Part shown: positions 42,139 to 50,939 of the stretch, piece after piece
How positions within the stretch are numbered: position 1 is the first letter of the stretch
Layout: each line of letters opens with the position of its first letter
Assembly (NCBI RefSeq): GCF_000422565.1
Contig: NZ_AUMA01000015.1
Location: 1 to 64,000, forward strand
Reading direction: 5' to 3'
DNA from: Desulfovibrio aminophilus DSM 12254
Lineage (GTDB): Bacteria; Desulfobacterota; Desulfovibrionia; Desulfovibrionales; Desulfovibrionaceae
Length of the DNA stretch: 64,000 nt
The notes under the pieces: generated by a model
Database searches by the model: none
What the model was told of the DNA's origin: nothing
Seen by the model: the letters and a program-made list of their open reading frames with translations, nothing else
Program-made: the position numbers and the translations under genes

Positions 42139-42708
42139 ATGCGCTCCCTTATCAGGTGGTGAATACTTGGTCACAACTAAATGCGTTGTTATATCTACCA
42201 ACTTATAGTGCTTCTCTGTTGGTTGAAGCCCGTTGTTCCATCGATATGAATGCTTCCCCCTCTGTTGATTCCCAGCAAATGAGCTCACGCGAGACAGCAA
42301 ACCCCTTCACTGTGATCCCCTCGCGCCTCTGCTTCCATCCGAATCTTTTGTCTGCTTCGTGTTCTCCTTCGCGAAAATAGAGGTCTAGTAGACAGAGCCT
42401 GTCCGAATGTCAAGAAAGCATTCGGGAACCGGCGGCGCGCCTTGCTCGAGCCGTTCCCATGAGAAAGAATATAGCAGATTTTTGAAGAGGGAAGTGAGCA
42501 CCCGCTCAAATTCATGAAAAAATAATGTCCCCGGTAGTTGCTGGGAAATACGTGGCAAATGAGCCCGGCCAGGGCGCGGGGGCCGAACCGTGCTGTCGGA
42601 GGGGGGTGGGCCCGCGCCGCCCGCGCGCGGGGCGGGGGGAGCGCCTACATTCATGCCGTGCGAGGGCAGGGATGCCCGCGTTTGATGGAGAGAGGCTGGG
42701 AAGGGTTG
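42139..42708. other. AT-rich to mixed non-coding stretch with inverted repeats
   Basis: About 570 bases without a credible gene. Near the CI-like gene, ACCAAC and GTTGGT (42197-42202, 42218-42223) form an inverted repeat that could be its operator. Further right are CCGAATG/CATTCGG (42403-42425), GACAG-AGC-CTGTC (42391-42403) and a minus-strand TTGACA at 42409-42414 with only a poor -10. Confidence 0.5.
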
Positions 42709-42749
42709 AAAAAAGCCGCGCACCGTCCTTTGGTGAGCACGGTGCGCGG
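42709..42749 (-). terminator. Terminator of the hflKC operon
   Basis: Minus strand CCGCGCACCGT / ACGGTGCGCGG stem of 11 base pairs, then CTTTTTTC, 32 bases after the hflC stop. Confidence 0.88.
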
Positions 42750-42780
42750 CGGAGAGGTGTTGGAATGCGTGTTCGTGCGG

Positions 42781-43629
42781 CTACTGGAAGTAGCGCAGGA
42801 ACGGGCTGCCGGGAGTCAGGACCAGACGCGTGTTGTCCTTGAGCGAGGACTCGTACGCCTCGAGACTGCGCTTGAAGGCGTAGAACTCCGGCGACTGGCC
42901 GTAGGCCTCGGCGTAGGTCCGGGTGGCCTTGGCGTCGCCCTCGCCGCGGATGGTCGAGGCCTGGCGCTCGGCCTCGGCCAGGAGCACCGTGCGCTCCTTG
43001 TCGGCCTGGGCCCGGATCTTGGCGGCTTCCTCCTGGCCCTCGGAGCGGTACTGCTTGGCTTGGCGTTCGCGTTCGGCCTGCATGCGGCCGAAGATGGCCC
43101 GCTCGTTTTCGGGCGGCAGGTCGGTGCGTTTGATGCGCACGTCCACCACCAGGATGCCGTAGGGCGAGAGGAGTTCCTGCGACTGTCTGACCACCTGCTC
43201 CATGATCTCGGTGCGTTTCTCGGAAACCACCTCGATGAGCGTGTGGCGGCCCAGAGCCTCGCGCAGCGCGGCGTAGGTGATGTCGTCCAGCCGGGCCTGG
43301 GCCCCGGCCTCGGTGCGCACGGTCTGGTAGAAGAGCAGCGGGTCGGTGATGCGCCACTTGGTGTAGTGGTCCACCACCATGGCCTTCTTGTCTTCGGTGA
43401 GGATCTCCGCGCGCTTGGCGTCGTAGTCCAGGACGCGGGCGTCGAAGAAGGTCACGCTCTGCACCAGGGGCAGCTTGAAGTGCAGGCCGGGCTTGAGCGC
43501 GCCGGTCACGGGCTTGCCCAGTTGGACCACGATGGCCGTCTCGGTCTGATGCACCACGAAGGCGGTCTGGGTCAGAACCAGGAGCAGGAGGACCGCTCCG
43601 GCCACAAGGGCGATCTGTTTGTTGGTCAT
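42781..43629 (-). CDS. hflC: HflC, FtsH-associated SPFH protein
   Basis: A 282-residue band-7/SPFH protein with an N-terminal membrane helix ('IALVAGAVLLLLVLTQTAFV') and large periplasmic domain. It forms a cage with HflK that surrounds the FtsH protease and modulates membrane-protein degradation. Its ATG overlaps the hflK stop by four bases, and the operon ends in a terminator just downstream. Confidence 0.93.
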   Translation of the reverse strand: MTNKQIALVAGAVLLLLVLTQTAFVVHQTETAIVVQLGKPVTGALKPGLHFKLPLVQSVTFFDARVLDYDAKRAEILTEDKKAMVVDHYTKWRITDPLLFYQTVRTEAGAQARLDDITYAALREALGRHTLIEVVSEKRTEIMEQVVRQSQELLSPYGILVVDVRIKRTDLPPENERAIFGRMQAERERQAKQYRSEGQEEAAKIRAQADKERTVLLAEAERQASTIRGEGDAKATRTYAEAYGQSPEFYAFKRSLEAYESSLKDNTRLVLTPGSPFLRYFQ

Positions 43630-44708
43630 TGCTTCTTGCCTCCTTCCGGGGCGGGCGCGGGCCTGGCCGGCGAGAGGGCGGGCAGGGGCAGATAGGGAAC
43701 GGTCTTCTCCAACGCCTTGTCCGTGAGCACGAGCTTTTCCGTGGCCGGATTGGCGAGAACGCGCTGCATGGTCTCCAGGTACAGGCGCTGGCGGGTCACG
43801 TCCTTGGCCTTGTTGTATTCGGTGAGCACGGCCAGAAAGCGCGAGGCCTCGCCCTGGGAGGTGCGGGTCACGCTTTCGCGGTAGGCCTCGGCCTCGTTGA
43901 CGACGACCGCCGCCTGGCCCCTGGCCTTGGGCAGGATGTCGTTGCGGTAGGCGTCGGCCTCGTTGATGAAGCGGCTCTTGTCCTCGCGGGCGCTGGCCAC
44001 GTCCTTGAAGGCCTCGATGACCTCGGCCGGGGGATGCACGTATTGCAGCTGCGCGGCCACCACCTTGATGCCCGCCTTGTAGCGGTCCAGGATGTCCTGC
44101 ATGAGGTCGCGGGTCTGGATCTGGATTTCATCCTTGCCCGAGGTGAGCGCCGCGTCGATCTTGCTCTTGCCCATGATCTCGCGCATGGCCGCCTCGGCCG
44201 CGCCCCTGACCGCGCCCTCGGGGTCGGCCACGTTGAACAGGTAGGCCACGGGGTCGTTGACCAGGAACTGCACCGTGAACTGCACGTCCACGATGTTCTC
44301 GTCCCCGGTGAGCATGAGCGATTCCTCGGTCACCGGGCGGGTGGCCATCTGGGAGTCGCCCTGACGGCCGATGCTGCGGTAGCCGAACTCCAGCCTGCGG
44401 ATGCGGGTGGTCTTGGGCGTCTGCGCGCTTTCCACGGGGAAGGGGATGTGGTAGTGCGGCCCAGGATCGGCCACGCGGTCGAAGGATCCGAAGCGGGTCA
44501 CCACGCCCACTTCGTCCGGCTCCACGATGTAGATGCCGGAAAGCAGCCAAAGGCCCAGCACCACGAGCGCCAGTATTCGCGCCCCTGGAAGGCGGAACCC
44601 TTTGAACTGTTTGAATTTGTCGGTGATGTTACCCAGCTCGGGGCCCACGGGGCCGCCTCCGCGCTGACGCCGCTGTTGCTCTTGCAGTTTTTCCCAGTCC
44701 CAGCTCAT
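43626..44708 (-). CDS. hflK: HflK, FtsH-associated SPFH protein
   Basis: A 360-residue SPFH protein. A short Gly/Arg-rich N-terminal cytoplasmic tail (QRRQRGGG) precedes the membrane helix near residue 45 and the SPFH domain ('IVEPDEVGVVTRFG'). It partners HflC. The C-terminus is proline/alanine-rich (SPARPAPAPEGG). Divergent from the phosphomannomutase gene with 81 bases between starts; no clear Shine-Dalgarno. Confidence 0.93.
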   Translation of the reverse strand: MSWDWEKLQEQQRRQRGGGPVGPELGNITDKFKQFKGFRLPGARILALVVLGLWLLSGIYIVEPDEVGVVTRFGSFDRVADPGPHYHIPFPVESAQTPKTTRIRRLEFGYRSIGRQGDSQMATRPVTEESLMLTGDENIVDVQFTVQFLVNDPVAYLFNVADPEGAVRGAAEAAMREIMGKSKIDAALTSGKDEIQIQTRDLMQDILDRYKAGIKVVAAQLQYVHPPAEVIEAFKDVASAREDKSRFINEADAYRNDILPKARGQAAVVVNEAEAYRESVTRTSQGEASRFLAVLTEYNKAKDVTRQRLYLETMQRVLANPATEKLVLTDKALEKTVPYLPLPALSPARPAPAPEGGKKQ

Positions 44709-44789
44709 AATGCGTCCATGCTAGCCACGGATGGCGGTCCAGGTCAAGGAAAGTCGTTCCGACCGCCTCCGAAACACGAGGATGACGGC

Positions 44790-46181
44790 ATGATCGCTCT
44801 CAATCCCGGCGTGTTCCGCGCCTACGACATCCGGGGCCTGGTGGGCCGGGACCTGGACCCCGACTTCGCCGAGGAGCTGGGCCGCGCCTGCGGCACGCTC
44901 TTCACCCGCCGGGGGCTGACCCGGGCCGTCGCCGGTCATGACTGCCGCGCCACCTCGCCCGAGTACCTCGACCGTCTCTGCCTGGGGCTTTCCTCCGCCG
45001 GGGTGGACGTGATCACCCTGGGCCTGATCTCCACGCCGGTGCTCTATTACGCGGTGAAGCACTTCGGCCTCGAGGCCGGGGTCATGGTCACGGCCAGCCA
45101 CAACCCGCCGGAGTACAACGGCTTCAAGGTCTGGTGCGGGGCCACCACCCTGCACGGCGAAGGCGTGACCGCCTTGTACGACCTCATGGCCGCCCGCGAT
45201 TTCGTCCGGGCCGAGCGCCCCGGGCTGGTCTCGCGCCACGACGTGGTGCCCGCCTATCTGGAAGAGTTGTCGTCCCAGCTGACCCTCTCCCGGCCCCTCA
45301 AGGTCGTGGTGGACGGCGGCAACGGCGCGGCCGGGGAGATCACCGCGAGCCTGCTGGAATGCGTGGGCTGCGAGGTGATCCGCCTGTTCTGCGAGCCCGA
45401 CGGAACCTTTCCCAACCACCACCCCGACCCCGTGGTGGAGGAGAACGCCCGCCGGCTCTCCGAGCTGGTTCGGCGCTCCGGCGCGGACCTCGGCGTGGGC
45501 CTGGACGGCGACGGCGACCGCATCGGGGCCGTGGACGAGACCGGGCGGCTCCTGTACGGCGACCAGGTTCTGACCCTCTACGCCCGGAGTCTGCTCCGTC
45601 GGCGGCCCGGCCAGACGGTCATCGGCGACGTGAAGTGTTCGCACCTGCTTTTCCGGGACATCGAGGAGCACGGCGGCGTGCCGGTCATGGCCGCCACGGG
45701 CCACTCGCTCATGAAGGCCAAGCTCATCGAGACCGGCGCGGCCCTGGCCGGGGAGATGAGCGGACACATGTTCTTCTCCGACCGTTTCTTCGGCTTCGAC
45801 GACGCCTCCTACGCGGCCTTGCGGCTGGTGGAGGTGCTCGACGAGAACCCCGGCGTCCCCTTGTCGCGGCTCCTGGGCTGGCCGCGCACGGCCAACACCC
45901 CGGAGATGCGCGTGGACTGCCCCGAAGAGATCAAGTTCGCCGTGGTGGCCAAGGCCCTGGAGCACTTCCGCGACCTGGCCGCGCGCCACGGCTGGCGCCT
46001 GGACGACACCGACGGCGTGCGCCTGACCCTGCCCCGGGCCTGGGGTCTCGTGCGCGCCTCCAACACCCAGGCCGCCCTGGTCCTGCGCTTCGAGGGCGAG
46101 GACGCCCAGGCCCTGGCCCATGTCCGCGGAATCATGGAACCCGCCATCTCCGGCTTCGTCTCCGGCTTCGCCGGTTCATAG
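44790..46181 (+). CDS. Phosphomannomutase/phosphoglucomutase
   Basis: A 463-residue alpha-D-phosphohexomutase interconverting hexose 1- and 6-phosphates for polysaccharide or LPS precursors. The phosphoserine loop is 'VTASHNPPEYNGFK', the metal loop is DGDGDR and the sugar-binding loop is 'GEMSGHMFF'. Length fits the PMM/PGM group (AlgC-like). Start at 44790 has GAGGA eight bases upstream. The last residues run into a palindromic repeat that supplies the stop. Confidence 0.92.
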   Translation: MIALNPGVFRAYDIRGLVGRDLDPDFAEELGRACGTLFTRRGLTRAVAGHDCRATSPEYLDRLCLGLSSAGVDVITLGLISTPVLYYAVKHFGLEAGVMVTASHNPPEYNGFKVWCGATTLHGEGVTALYDLMAARDFVRAERPGLVSRHDVVPAYLEELSSQLTLSRPLKVVVDGGNGAAGEITASLLECVGCEVIRLFCEPDGTFPNHHPDPVVEENARRLSELVRRSGADLGVGLDGDGDRIGAVDETGRLLYGDQVLTLYARSLLRRRPGQTVIGDVKCSHLLFRDIEEHGGVPVMAATGHSLMKAKLIETGAALAGEMSGHMFFSDRFFGFDDASYAALRLVEVLDENPGVPLSRLLGWPRTANTPEMRVDCPEEIKFAVVAKALEHFRDLAARHGWRLDDTDGVRLTLPRAWGLVRASNTQAALVLRFEGEDAQALAHVRGIMEPAISGFVSGFAGS

Positions 46182-46312
46182 AAAGGCGAAGAGGCTTTTG
46201 CCTTTCTGGAAACCCCCGAAGGGGGCCGGCTTCGCCGGTTCATGGAAAGGCGAAGAGGCTTTTGCCTTTCTGAAGGGGGCTATGAATCACCCGAAGGGGG
46301 CAGGATGAGGAG
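46152..46312. repeat. Dispersed palindromic repeat, two tandem copies
   Basis: GGCTTCGCCGGTTCAT, then (A/G)GAAAGGCGAAGAGGCT, then TTTGCCTTTCTG occurs twice with a 64-base period, followed by CCCGAAGGGGG. It separates the convergent phosphomannomutase and kinase genes and contributes the final codons of both. Confidence 0.85.
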
Positions 46313-49078
46313 ATGGACGCCCTGGAGCGCCGCCAGGCGTTTCATGTCCAGCTGCTCCACGGCCCAGGGCGGCAGGAGAATGGTGCCCTGGAAGCCCTGT
46401 TCGATGCGCCGCCACATCTCGGTCTCGTCGCAGTGCAGGATGCTCTCGGCCGGGCAGAGGGCGAAGAACGGGCCGGGCACGGTCTCGCCGTTCCGGCGCA
46501 GCGCCAGCACGGGCCGTCCGCCGTGCGCGCGGTTGAGCAGGCAGTTCACCGCCTCGATGAAGGCGGCCTCGTCCACGGGTTTCTTCAGGGCCGCGTCGCC
46601 GCCCATGTCCGAGAGATCCGGCAGGGCCGAGACGACCATCACCGGGATGCCCGCGGTGCGGGGGTCGCGGCGCAGCAGGGCGATGGCCGTGCGGCCGTCC
46701 ATGCCGGGCATCATGATGTCCATGATGATCAGGTCGGGCTGGTAGGCCCCGGCCTTCTTCACCGCCGACTCGCCGTCGAAGGCCTGGACCACCTCCAGAC
46801 TCTGGGCTTCCAGGAGCTGGGTCAGGTAGGAGTTGACCGCGGGCTCGTCGTCGGCCACCAGGACCAGGGCCTTGTCCGTGCGCGCCCGGGTCTCCGCGGG
46901 AGGCGCGGGCTCGGGCTGGGTCTCGCGGGGAACGGGGTTGAGGGGCATCTCGATGATGAAGGTGCTGCCCCGGCCCACCTCGGACTCCACGTGGATGGTC
47001 CCGCCGTAGCGTTCCACGATCTGGCGGCAGATGGCCAGTCCGAGGCCCGTGCCCTGGGGCTTCTCGCGCAGGGTGTCGCTCAGGCGCACCTGATGGAACT
47101 TGTCGAAGATGCGTTCGCGGTCGACCTCGGGAACGCCCACGCCGGTGTCCTGGACCTCGGCGCGCAGGGTGTCGCCCGCGCGGAACACGCGCACCGTCAC
47201 CGAGCCCGCGCGGGTGAACTTGGCGGCGTTGTGCAGGAGGTTGAGGAAGACCTGGACCATGCGGTCGAAGTCCAGGCGCATGGGCGGCAGGCCGGGCTCC
47301 ACCTCGACCCGCAGCTCGAGGTTCGGGTTCTCCGCGAACTGGCCGCGCACGGCGGTCACGGCCCGCTCCACCACGGCCCCGATGAGGATGTCCGCGTCGC
47401 GCCAGTCCACGCGGCCGGACTCGATCTTGTTCAGGTCGAGCACGTCGTTGATGAGCCGGGTCAGGCGCTCGCCCTCGGAGCGGATGATCTCCAGGTTGTC
47501 CAGGATGCGGCGGCCCCGGCGGACGAGCTTGTCCTCGTTTCCGGCCAGGGCCTGGAAGTGGTTGGCGAAGTCGCGGCTGATGAGCTTGGCGAAGCCGAGC
47601 ACCGAGGTGAGCGGGGTGCGCAGCTCGTGGGAGACCGAGGAGAGGAAGGCGGACTTCATGGTGTCCAGTTCCTTCAGGCTCCGGTTGGCCTCCTCAAGGG
47701 TGTGGGCCTTGCGTTTGAGGGCCCGGGTGCGCACGTCCACGACCTTCTCCAGCTCGCGGTTCAGAGCCTCCAGGTCCAGGCGGCGGCGCTCCTCCTTCTT
47801 GCGCAGGCCGCGCAGCCTGCGGATCATGAAGTTGAAGTGCCGGGCCAGGAAGCCCATCTCGCCGGGGGAATCCTCCGGGGCCATGACCTCCAGTTCGCCC
47901 CGGCTCACGGCCTGGCACACGGCGATGAGGTCGCGCACGGGGCGGATGAGGTTGCGGAAGAGCAGAGCCAGGGCTCCGGCGAGGATGAGGATGGCCCCCA
48001 GGGAGGGCAGGAAGATGGACAGGGCCAGGCGCGGCAGCTCGGCCTCCATGTCCTTCACGTAGGCCGTGGCGGCCACGTACCAGCCGGTGGTGGGCTCGCG
48101 GATGCACCAGGCGATCTTCTCGTTGGAGAAGTCGCCCCGGTCGTCGGGCCGTTCCCAGAAATAGCGGAAGCTGTTTTTGCCGAAAGGCCGTTCGGCGGCC
48201 TCGCGGAAGAGTTCGCCCAGCGGGCGGTCGTCGCGGTCCGTGAGCTGGAACATGTTCTGGCCGGTGAGCACGGGGTGGGCGATCATGGTCCCGTTCTGGT
48301 CCATGACGAGCATGTAGCCGGTCTTGGCCACCATGATTTCGCGGATGCGGGCCTGGAGTTCGCCCAGGTTGGCCAGGCGGCGCGGGGCCAGGTCCTGCTC
48401 CACGTCGCCCATGAACATGTCCGCGCAGACGGTCAGCTCCCAGGGCGGGAAGTAGCGCGCGGCCAGGAGCTTGAGCTCCATGCGCAGGGTCTTGGGGTTG
48501 ACCCAGGGGTAGAGCCCGAAGACCGACTGCCCGGACCGGGCGTGGCGGGCGGCCTCCAGGGTCTCCTCGAACAGGGGGCGGCCCAGGGTGTCTCGGAACT
48601 CCAGGCTGGACCGGCCCACGAATTCCGGGTTGGGGTGGACCAGCATGAGGCGGTCCGGGCCGATGATGAACACGGGATGGTCCAGGCCGGACGAGACCTC
48701 GCCCAGGCGGGCCAGGGCCGTGGCCCGGGCCTCCCCGGACTTGCGGCCCAGGAGGCGGATCTGGCGCTCGTAGGTCTGGAGCACGTTCACGGTGTAGTCG
48801 TTGGTGCTGCGCAGGGCCTCGCGGCGCTGGTCCATGTAGAAGGCCCGCATCTGCTCGTCGGCGATGCGCGTGCGGCCCACCAGGTCCACGGCGCTGCGCA
48901 GCACGGCCAGGCTGCCTTCCTCCTGGATGTCGTGCACGATGTTGCGGCCGAGCACCCAGGCCACGCCCATGGCCGCCGCGGCCGTGACCACGGCGATGAC
49001 CGAGCTGATGAGCAGGAAGCGCCAGAAGGTGCCCTGGGGCAGGGGCAGGAAGGAGGATGCCTGTCCGGTCTTTTTCAC
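46280..49078 (-). CDS. Cache-domain hybrid histidine kinase
   Basis: A 932-residue inner-membrane kinase. One membrane helix at about 19-43 and another at 350-373 enclose a periplasmic dCache domain (about 50-345). HAMP (374-425) is followed by HisKA with H484 (SVSHELRTP), HATPase (about 590-715) and a receiver (about 735-850, LIIMDIMMPGMDG). A final ~85 residues match nothing I know. The GTG start overlaps the stop of the upstream binding-protein gene (GTGA), implying that the binding protein presents a ligand to this sensor. Confidence 0.92.
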   Translation of the reverse strand: MKKTGQASSFLPLPQGTFWRFLLISSVIAVVTAAAAMGVAWVLGRNIVHDIQEEGSLAVLRSAVDLVGRTRIADEQMRAFYMDQRREALRSTNDYTVNVLQTYERQIRLLGRKSGEARATALARLGEVSSGLDHPVFIIGPDRLMLVHPNPEFVGRSSLEFRDTLGRPLFEETLEAARHARSGQSVFGLYPWVNPKTLRMELKLLAARYFPPWELTVCADMFMGDVEQDLAPRRLANLGELQARIREIMVAKTGYMLVMDQNGTMIAHPVLTGQNMFQLTDRDDRPLGELFREAAERPFGKNSFRYFWERPDDRGDFSNEKIAWCIREPTTGWYVAATAYVKDMEAELPRLALSIFLPSLGAILILAGALALLFRNLIRPVRDLIAVCQAVSRGELEVMAPEDSPGEMGFLARHFNFMIRRLRGLRKKEERRRLDLEALNRELEKVVDVRTRALKRKAHTLEEANRSLKELDTMKSAFLSSVSHELRTPLTSVLGFAKLISRDFANHFQALAGNEDKLVRRGRRILDNLEIIRSEGERLTRLINDVLDLNKIESGRVDWRDADILIGAVVERAVTAVRGQFAENPNLELRVEVEPGLPPMRLDFDRMVQVFLNLLHNAAKFTRAGSVTVRVFRAGDTLRAEVQDTGVGVPEVDRERIFDKFHQVRLSDTLREKPQGTGLGLAICRQIVERYGGTIHVESEVGRGSTFIIEMPLNPVPRETQPEPAPPAETRARTDKALVLVADDEPAVNSYLTQLLEAQSLEVVQAFDGESAVKKAGAYQPDLIIMDIMMPGMDGRTAIALLRRDPRTAGIPVMVVSALPDLSDMGGDAALKKPVDEAAFIEAVNCLLNRAHGGRPVLALRRNGETVPGPFFALCPAESILHCDETEMWRRIEQGFQGTILLPPWAVEQLDMKRLAALQGVHLLILPPSGDS

Positions 49079-50373
49079 GGCCGGTCGCCCTCCAGGGGCT
49101 CCAGACGCGGCGGAAGGCCGTGCTCCAGGCGCAGCTCCCGCCATTCCTCCTCGCTCAGGGCGATCCCGGGGCCCGGCCGGGCCTCCAGAATTTCGAAATA
49201 GTCCAGGCGCAGGGGGTCGGCCAGAACCTTTTCCGGCGGATTGCCGCGCACGAGGAAGACGGTCTGGATGTTCTGATGGTCCAGGGCGCGCCAGGTCTGG
49301 TCGTCCTTGAGCAGCCGGAAGGTGCGGCCCTCCAGGGCCCGGACCACGTCGGCGGGCTCCAGGGACTGGGCGGCCTCGGCGGCGGCCTTGTATTCGTGGA
49401 CGATGGTGTAGGCGCTGGCCCCGGGAGTGCTCGGGTAGCGGCGGTAGCGGCGCACGAATTCGTCCACGAAGGCCTGTCCGCGCGTCTGGCCGAGCAGCGC
49501 TGGGGCCTTCCAGGTCCAGGGAGTGGTCCCCACGACCCCGTGCATGGCCACGGCCCCGGCGCGCTCGGCCATGCCCAGGGTCAGGTTCGGGACCACGATC
49601 TGGCAGAAGCGCGGCAGGCCCATCTCCACGGCCTTTTCCAGGGCGTAGGCCATGTCCTTGCCGAACAGGGCCAGCACGAGCACGGCGGGTTGGGCGTCGC
49701 GGGCCTGCTCCAGTTCGACGGTGTAGTCCGTGGCCCCCAGGGGGGTGAGCAGGCCGGGATGGGCCTCGGAGTCGAGGGTGCCGGTGGCCCGGCGCAGGGC
49801 CGCCTCGGTGCTCCAGCCCCAGGTGTAGTCGGCGGTGATGTAGAAGTACTTTTTCCCGGCGAAGCGGGCGTTGAGCCAGGGCCCAAGCACTCCGGCGGTC
49901 ATCCGGGCGTCGGAGCACTCCCGGAAGGCCATGCGGTTGCCGTGCTCCACGCTGAAGGACATCGAATAGGTCAGGGTTCCGAAGAAGGGCACCCCGGCCT
50001 CGGCGCAGAGCCGCGAGGCCTCGATGGCCACGGCGCTGGAGGCCCCGCCGAAGATCATCCGGCAGCCCGCGTCCAGCAGGTTGCGCACGTTGAGCCGGGT
50101 TTGGAGCACGTCCGAGGCCGAGTCGCGCGGCGCCAGCTCCACGCGGCGGCCGAGGATGCCGCCCTGGGCGTTGATTTCGTCCACGGCCATGCGGGCGGCC
50201 CGGATCTCGTCCAGGCCCTCCACGGAATAGGGGCCGGTGAGGGGGTAGTTCATGCCCAGGAGGATGTCGTCGGCGGCCCGGGCCGGCAACGCGGCCAGGG
50301 TCAGGCAGAGGGCCAGGACCAGGATGGCGGCGCGGCGCGAGACCCCTGCCCGGAAAATGCCCGCTGCGCCCAT
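49075..50373 (-). CDS. Branched-chain-type periplasmic binding protein, sensor partner
   Basis: A 432-residue type I periplasmic binding protein (Leu/Ile/Val-binding fold) with a signal peptide cleaved after ARA near residue 34; the mature protein begins ADDILLGMNYPLTGPYSVEG. No ABC permease or ATPase is nearby. It is instead translationally coupled to the Cache kinase, so it probably acts as a ligand-loaded sensor accessory, as in other PBP-dependent two-component systems. The ligand cannot be predicted (amino acids, amides or urea are typical for the fold). Confidence 0.88.
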   Translation of the reverse strand: MGAAGIFRAGVSRRAAILVLALCLTLAALPARAADDILLGMNYPLTGPYSVEGLDEIRAARMAVDEINAQGGILGRRVELAPRDSASDVLQTRLNVRNLLDAGCRMIFGGASSAVAIEASRLCAEAGVPFFGTLTYSMSFSVEHGNRMAFRECSDARMTAGVLGPWLNARFAGKKYFYITADYTWGWSTEAALRRATGTLDSEAHPGLLTPLGATDYTVELEQARDAQPAVLVLALFGKDMAYALEKAVEMGLPRFCQIVVPNLTLGMAERAGAVAMHGVVGTTPWTWKAPALLGQTRGQAFVDEFVRRYRRYPSTPGASAYTIVHEYKAAAEAAQSLEPADVVRALEGRTFRLLKDDQTWRALDHQNIQTVFLVRGNPPEKVLADPLRLDYFEILEARPGPGIALSEEEWRELRLEHGLPPRLEPLEGDRP

Positions 50374-50539
50374 GCCGTTCGTCCCCCCTGATGGAATGCC
50401 GCCGTCCCTGAAAAGGCGGCCGGTCCCTTTGCATAGCATGGATTTTCCTGAATTTGAAGGCCATTGTGACGCGAGCCCTTGTCTGTGCCGGAAGTTTGTG
50501 TCAAAAGAAGAGCAATTGTCTCGCGCGGGGGAATGGCCG

Positions 50540-50926
50540 ATGGCCGGGAAGATTCTCATCGTGGACGACGAGGTCCATATCCGCATGCTCCTGGTCCAGG
50601 CCCTGGAAGAGCTCGAAGACGTCCACGGCGTGACCATCCTCACCGCCTCCAACGGCATCGAGGGCCTGGAGACCATCCGCCGGGAACGCCCGGACCTGGT
50701 CTTCCTGGACATCATGATGCCGCGCATGAACGGTTACGAGGTCTGCGAGGCCGTGACCCGCGACCCGGGCCTCAAGGGCGTGCGCATCATCCTGCTCACG
50801 GCCAAGGGGCAGGAGACCGACCGCCGCCAGGGGCTGGAGTCCGGCGCGGGACAATACATGACCAAACCCTTCGATCCCGACGAGGTGGTGGACGCCGCGC
50901 GGGAGATCCTGGGCCTGCCCTCCTGA
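50540..50926 (+). CDS. Single-domain response regulator (CheY-like)
   Basis: A 128-residue stand-alone receiver. The acidic pair is in 'ILIVDDEVHIR', the phospho-acceptor aspartate in 'LVFLDIMMPRMNGYE', with the threonine/serine in 'IILLTAKG' and the lysine in 'YMTKPF'. No output domain. Divergent from the binding-protein/kinase operon and 14 bases upstream of the HD-GYP gene, so it likely transfers signal between them. Start chosen at 50540 with GGGGGAA upstream. Confidence 0.9.
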   Translation: MAGKILIVDDEVHIRMLLVQALEELEDVHGVTILTASNGIEGLETIRRERPDLVFLDIMMPRMNGYEVCEAVTRDPGLKGVRIILLTAKGQETDRRQGLESGAGQYMTKPFDPDEVVDAAREILGLPS

Positions 50927-50939
50927 CGCCGGAGAGTCC

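Noticed and set aside
42285-42515. 76-codon minus-strand frame in the gap upstream of the CI-like gene
   Set aside because: No ribosome binding site or family; many stops in alternative frames.
46313-49201. Long plus-strand frame opposite the Cache kinase
   Set aside because: Repetitive composition; no start signal; kinase domains are unambiguous on the minus strand.
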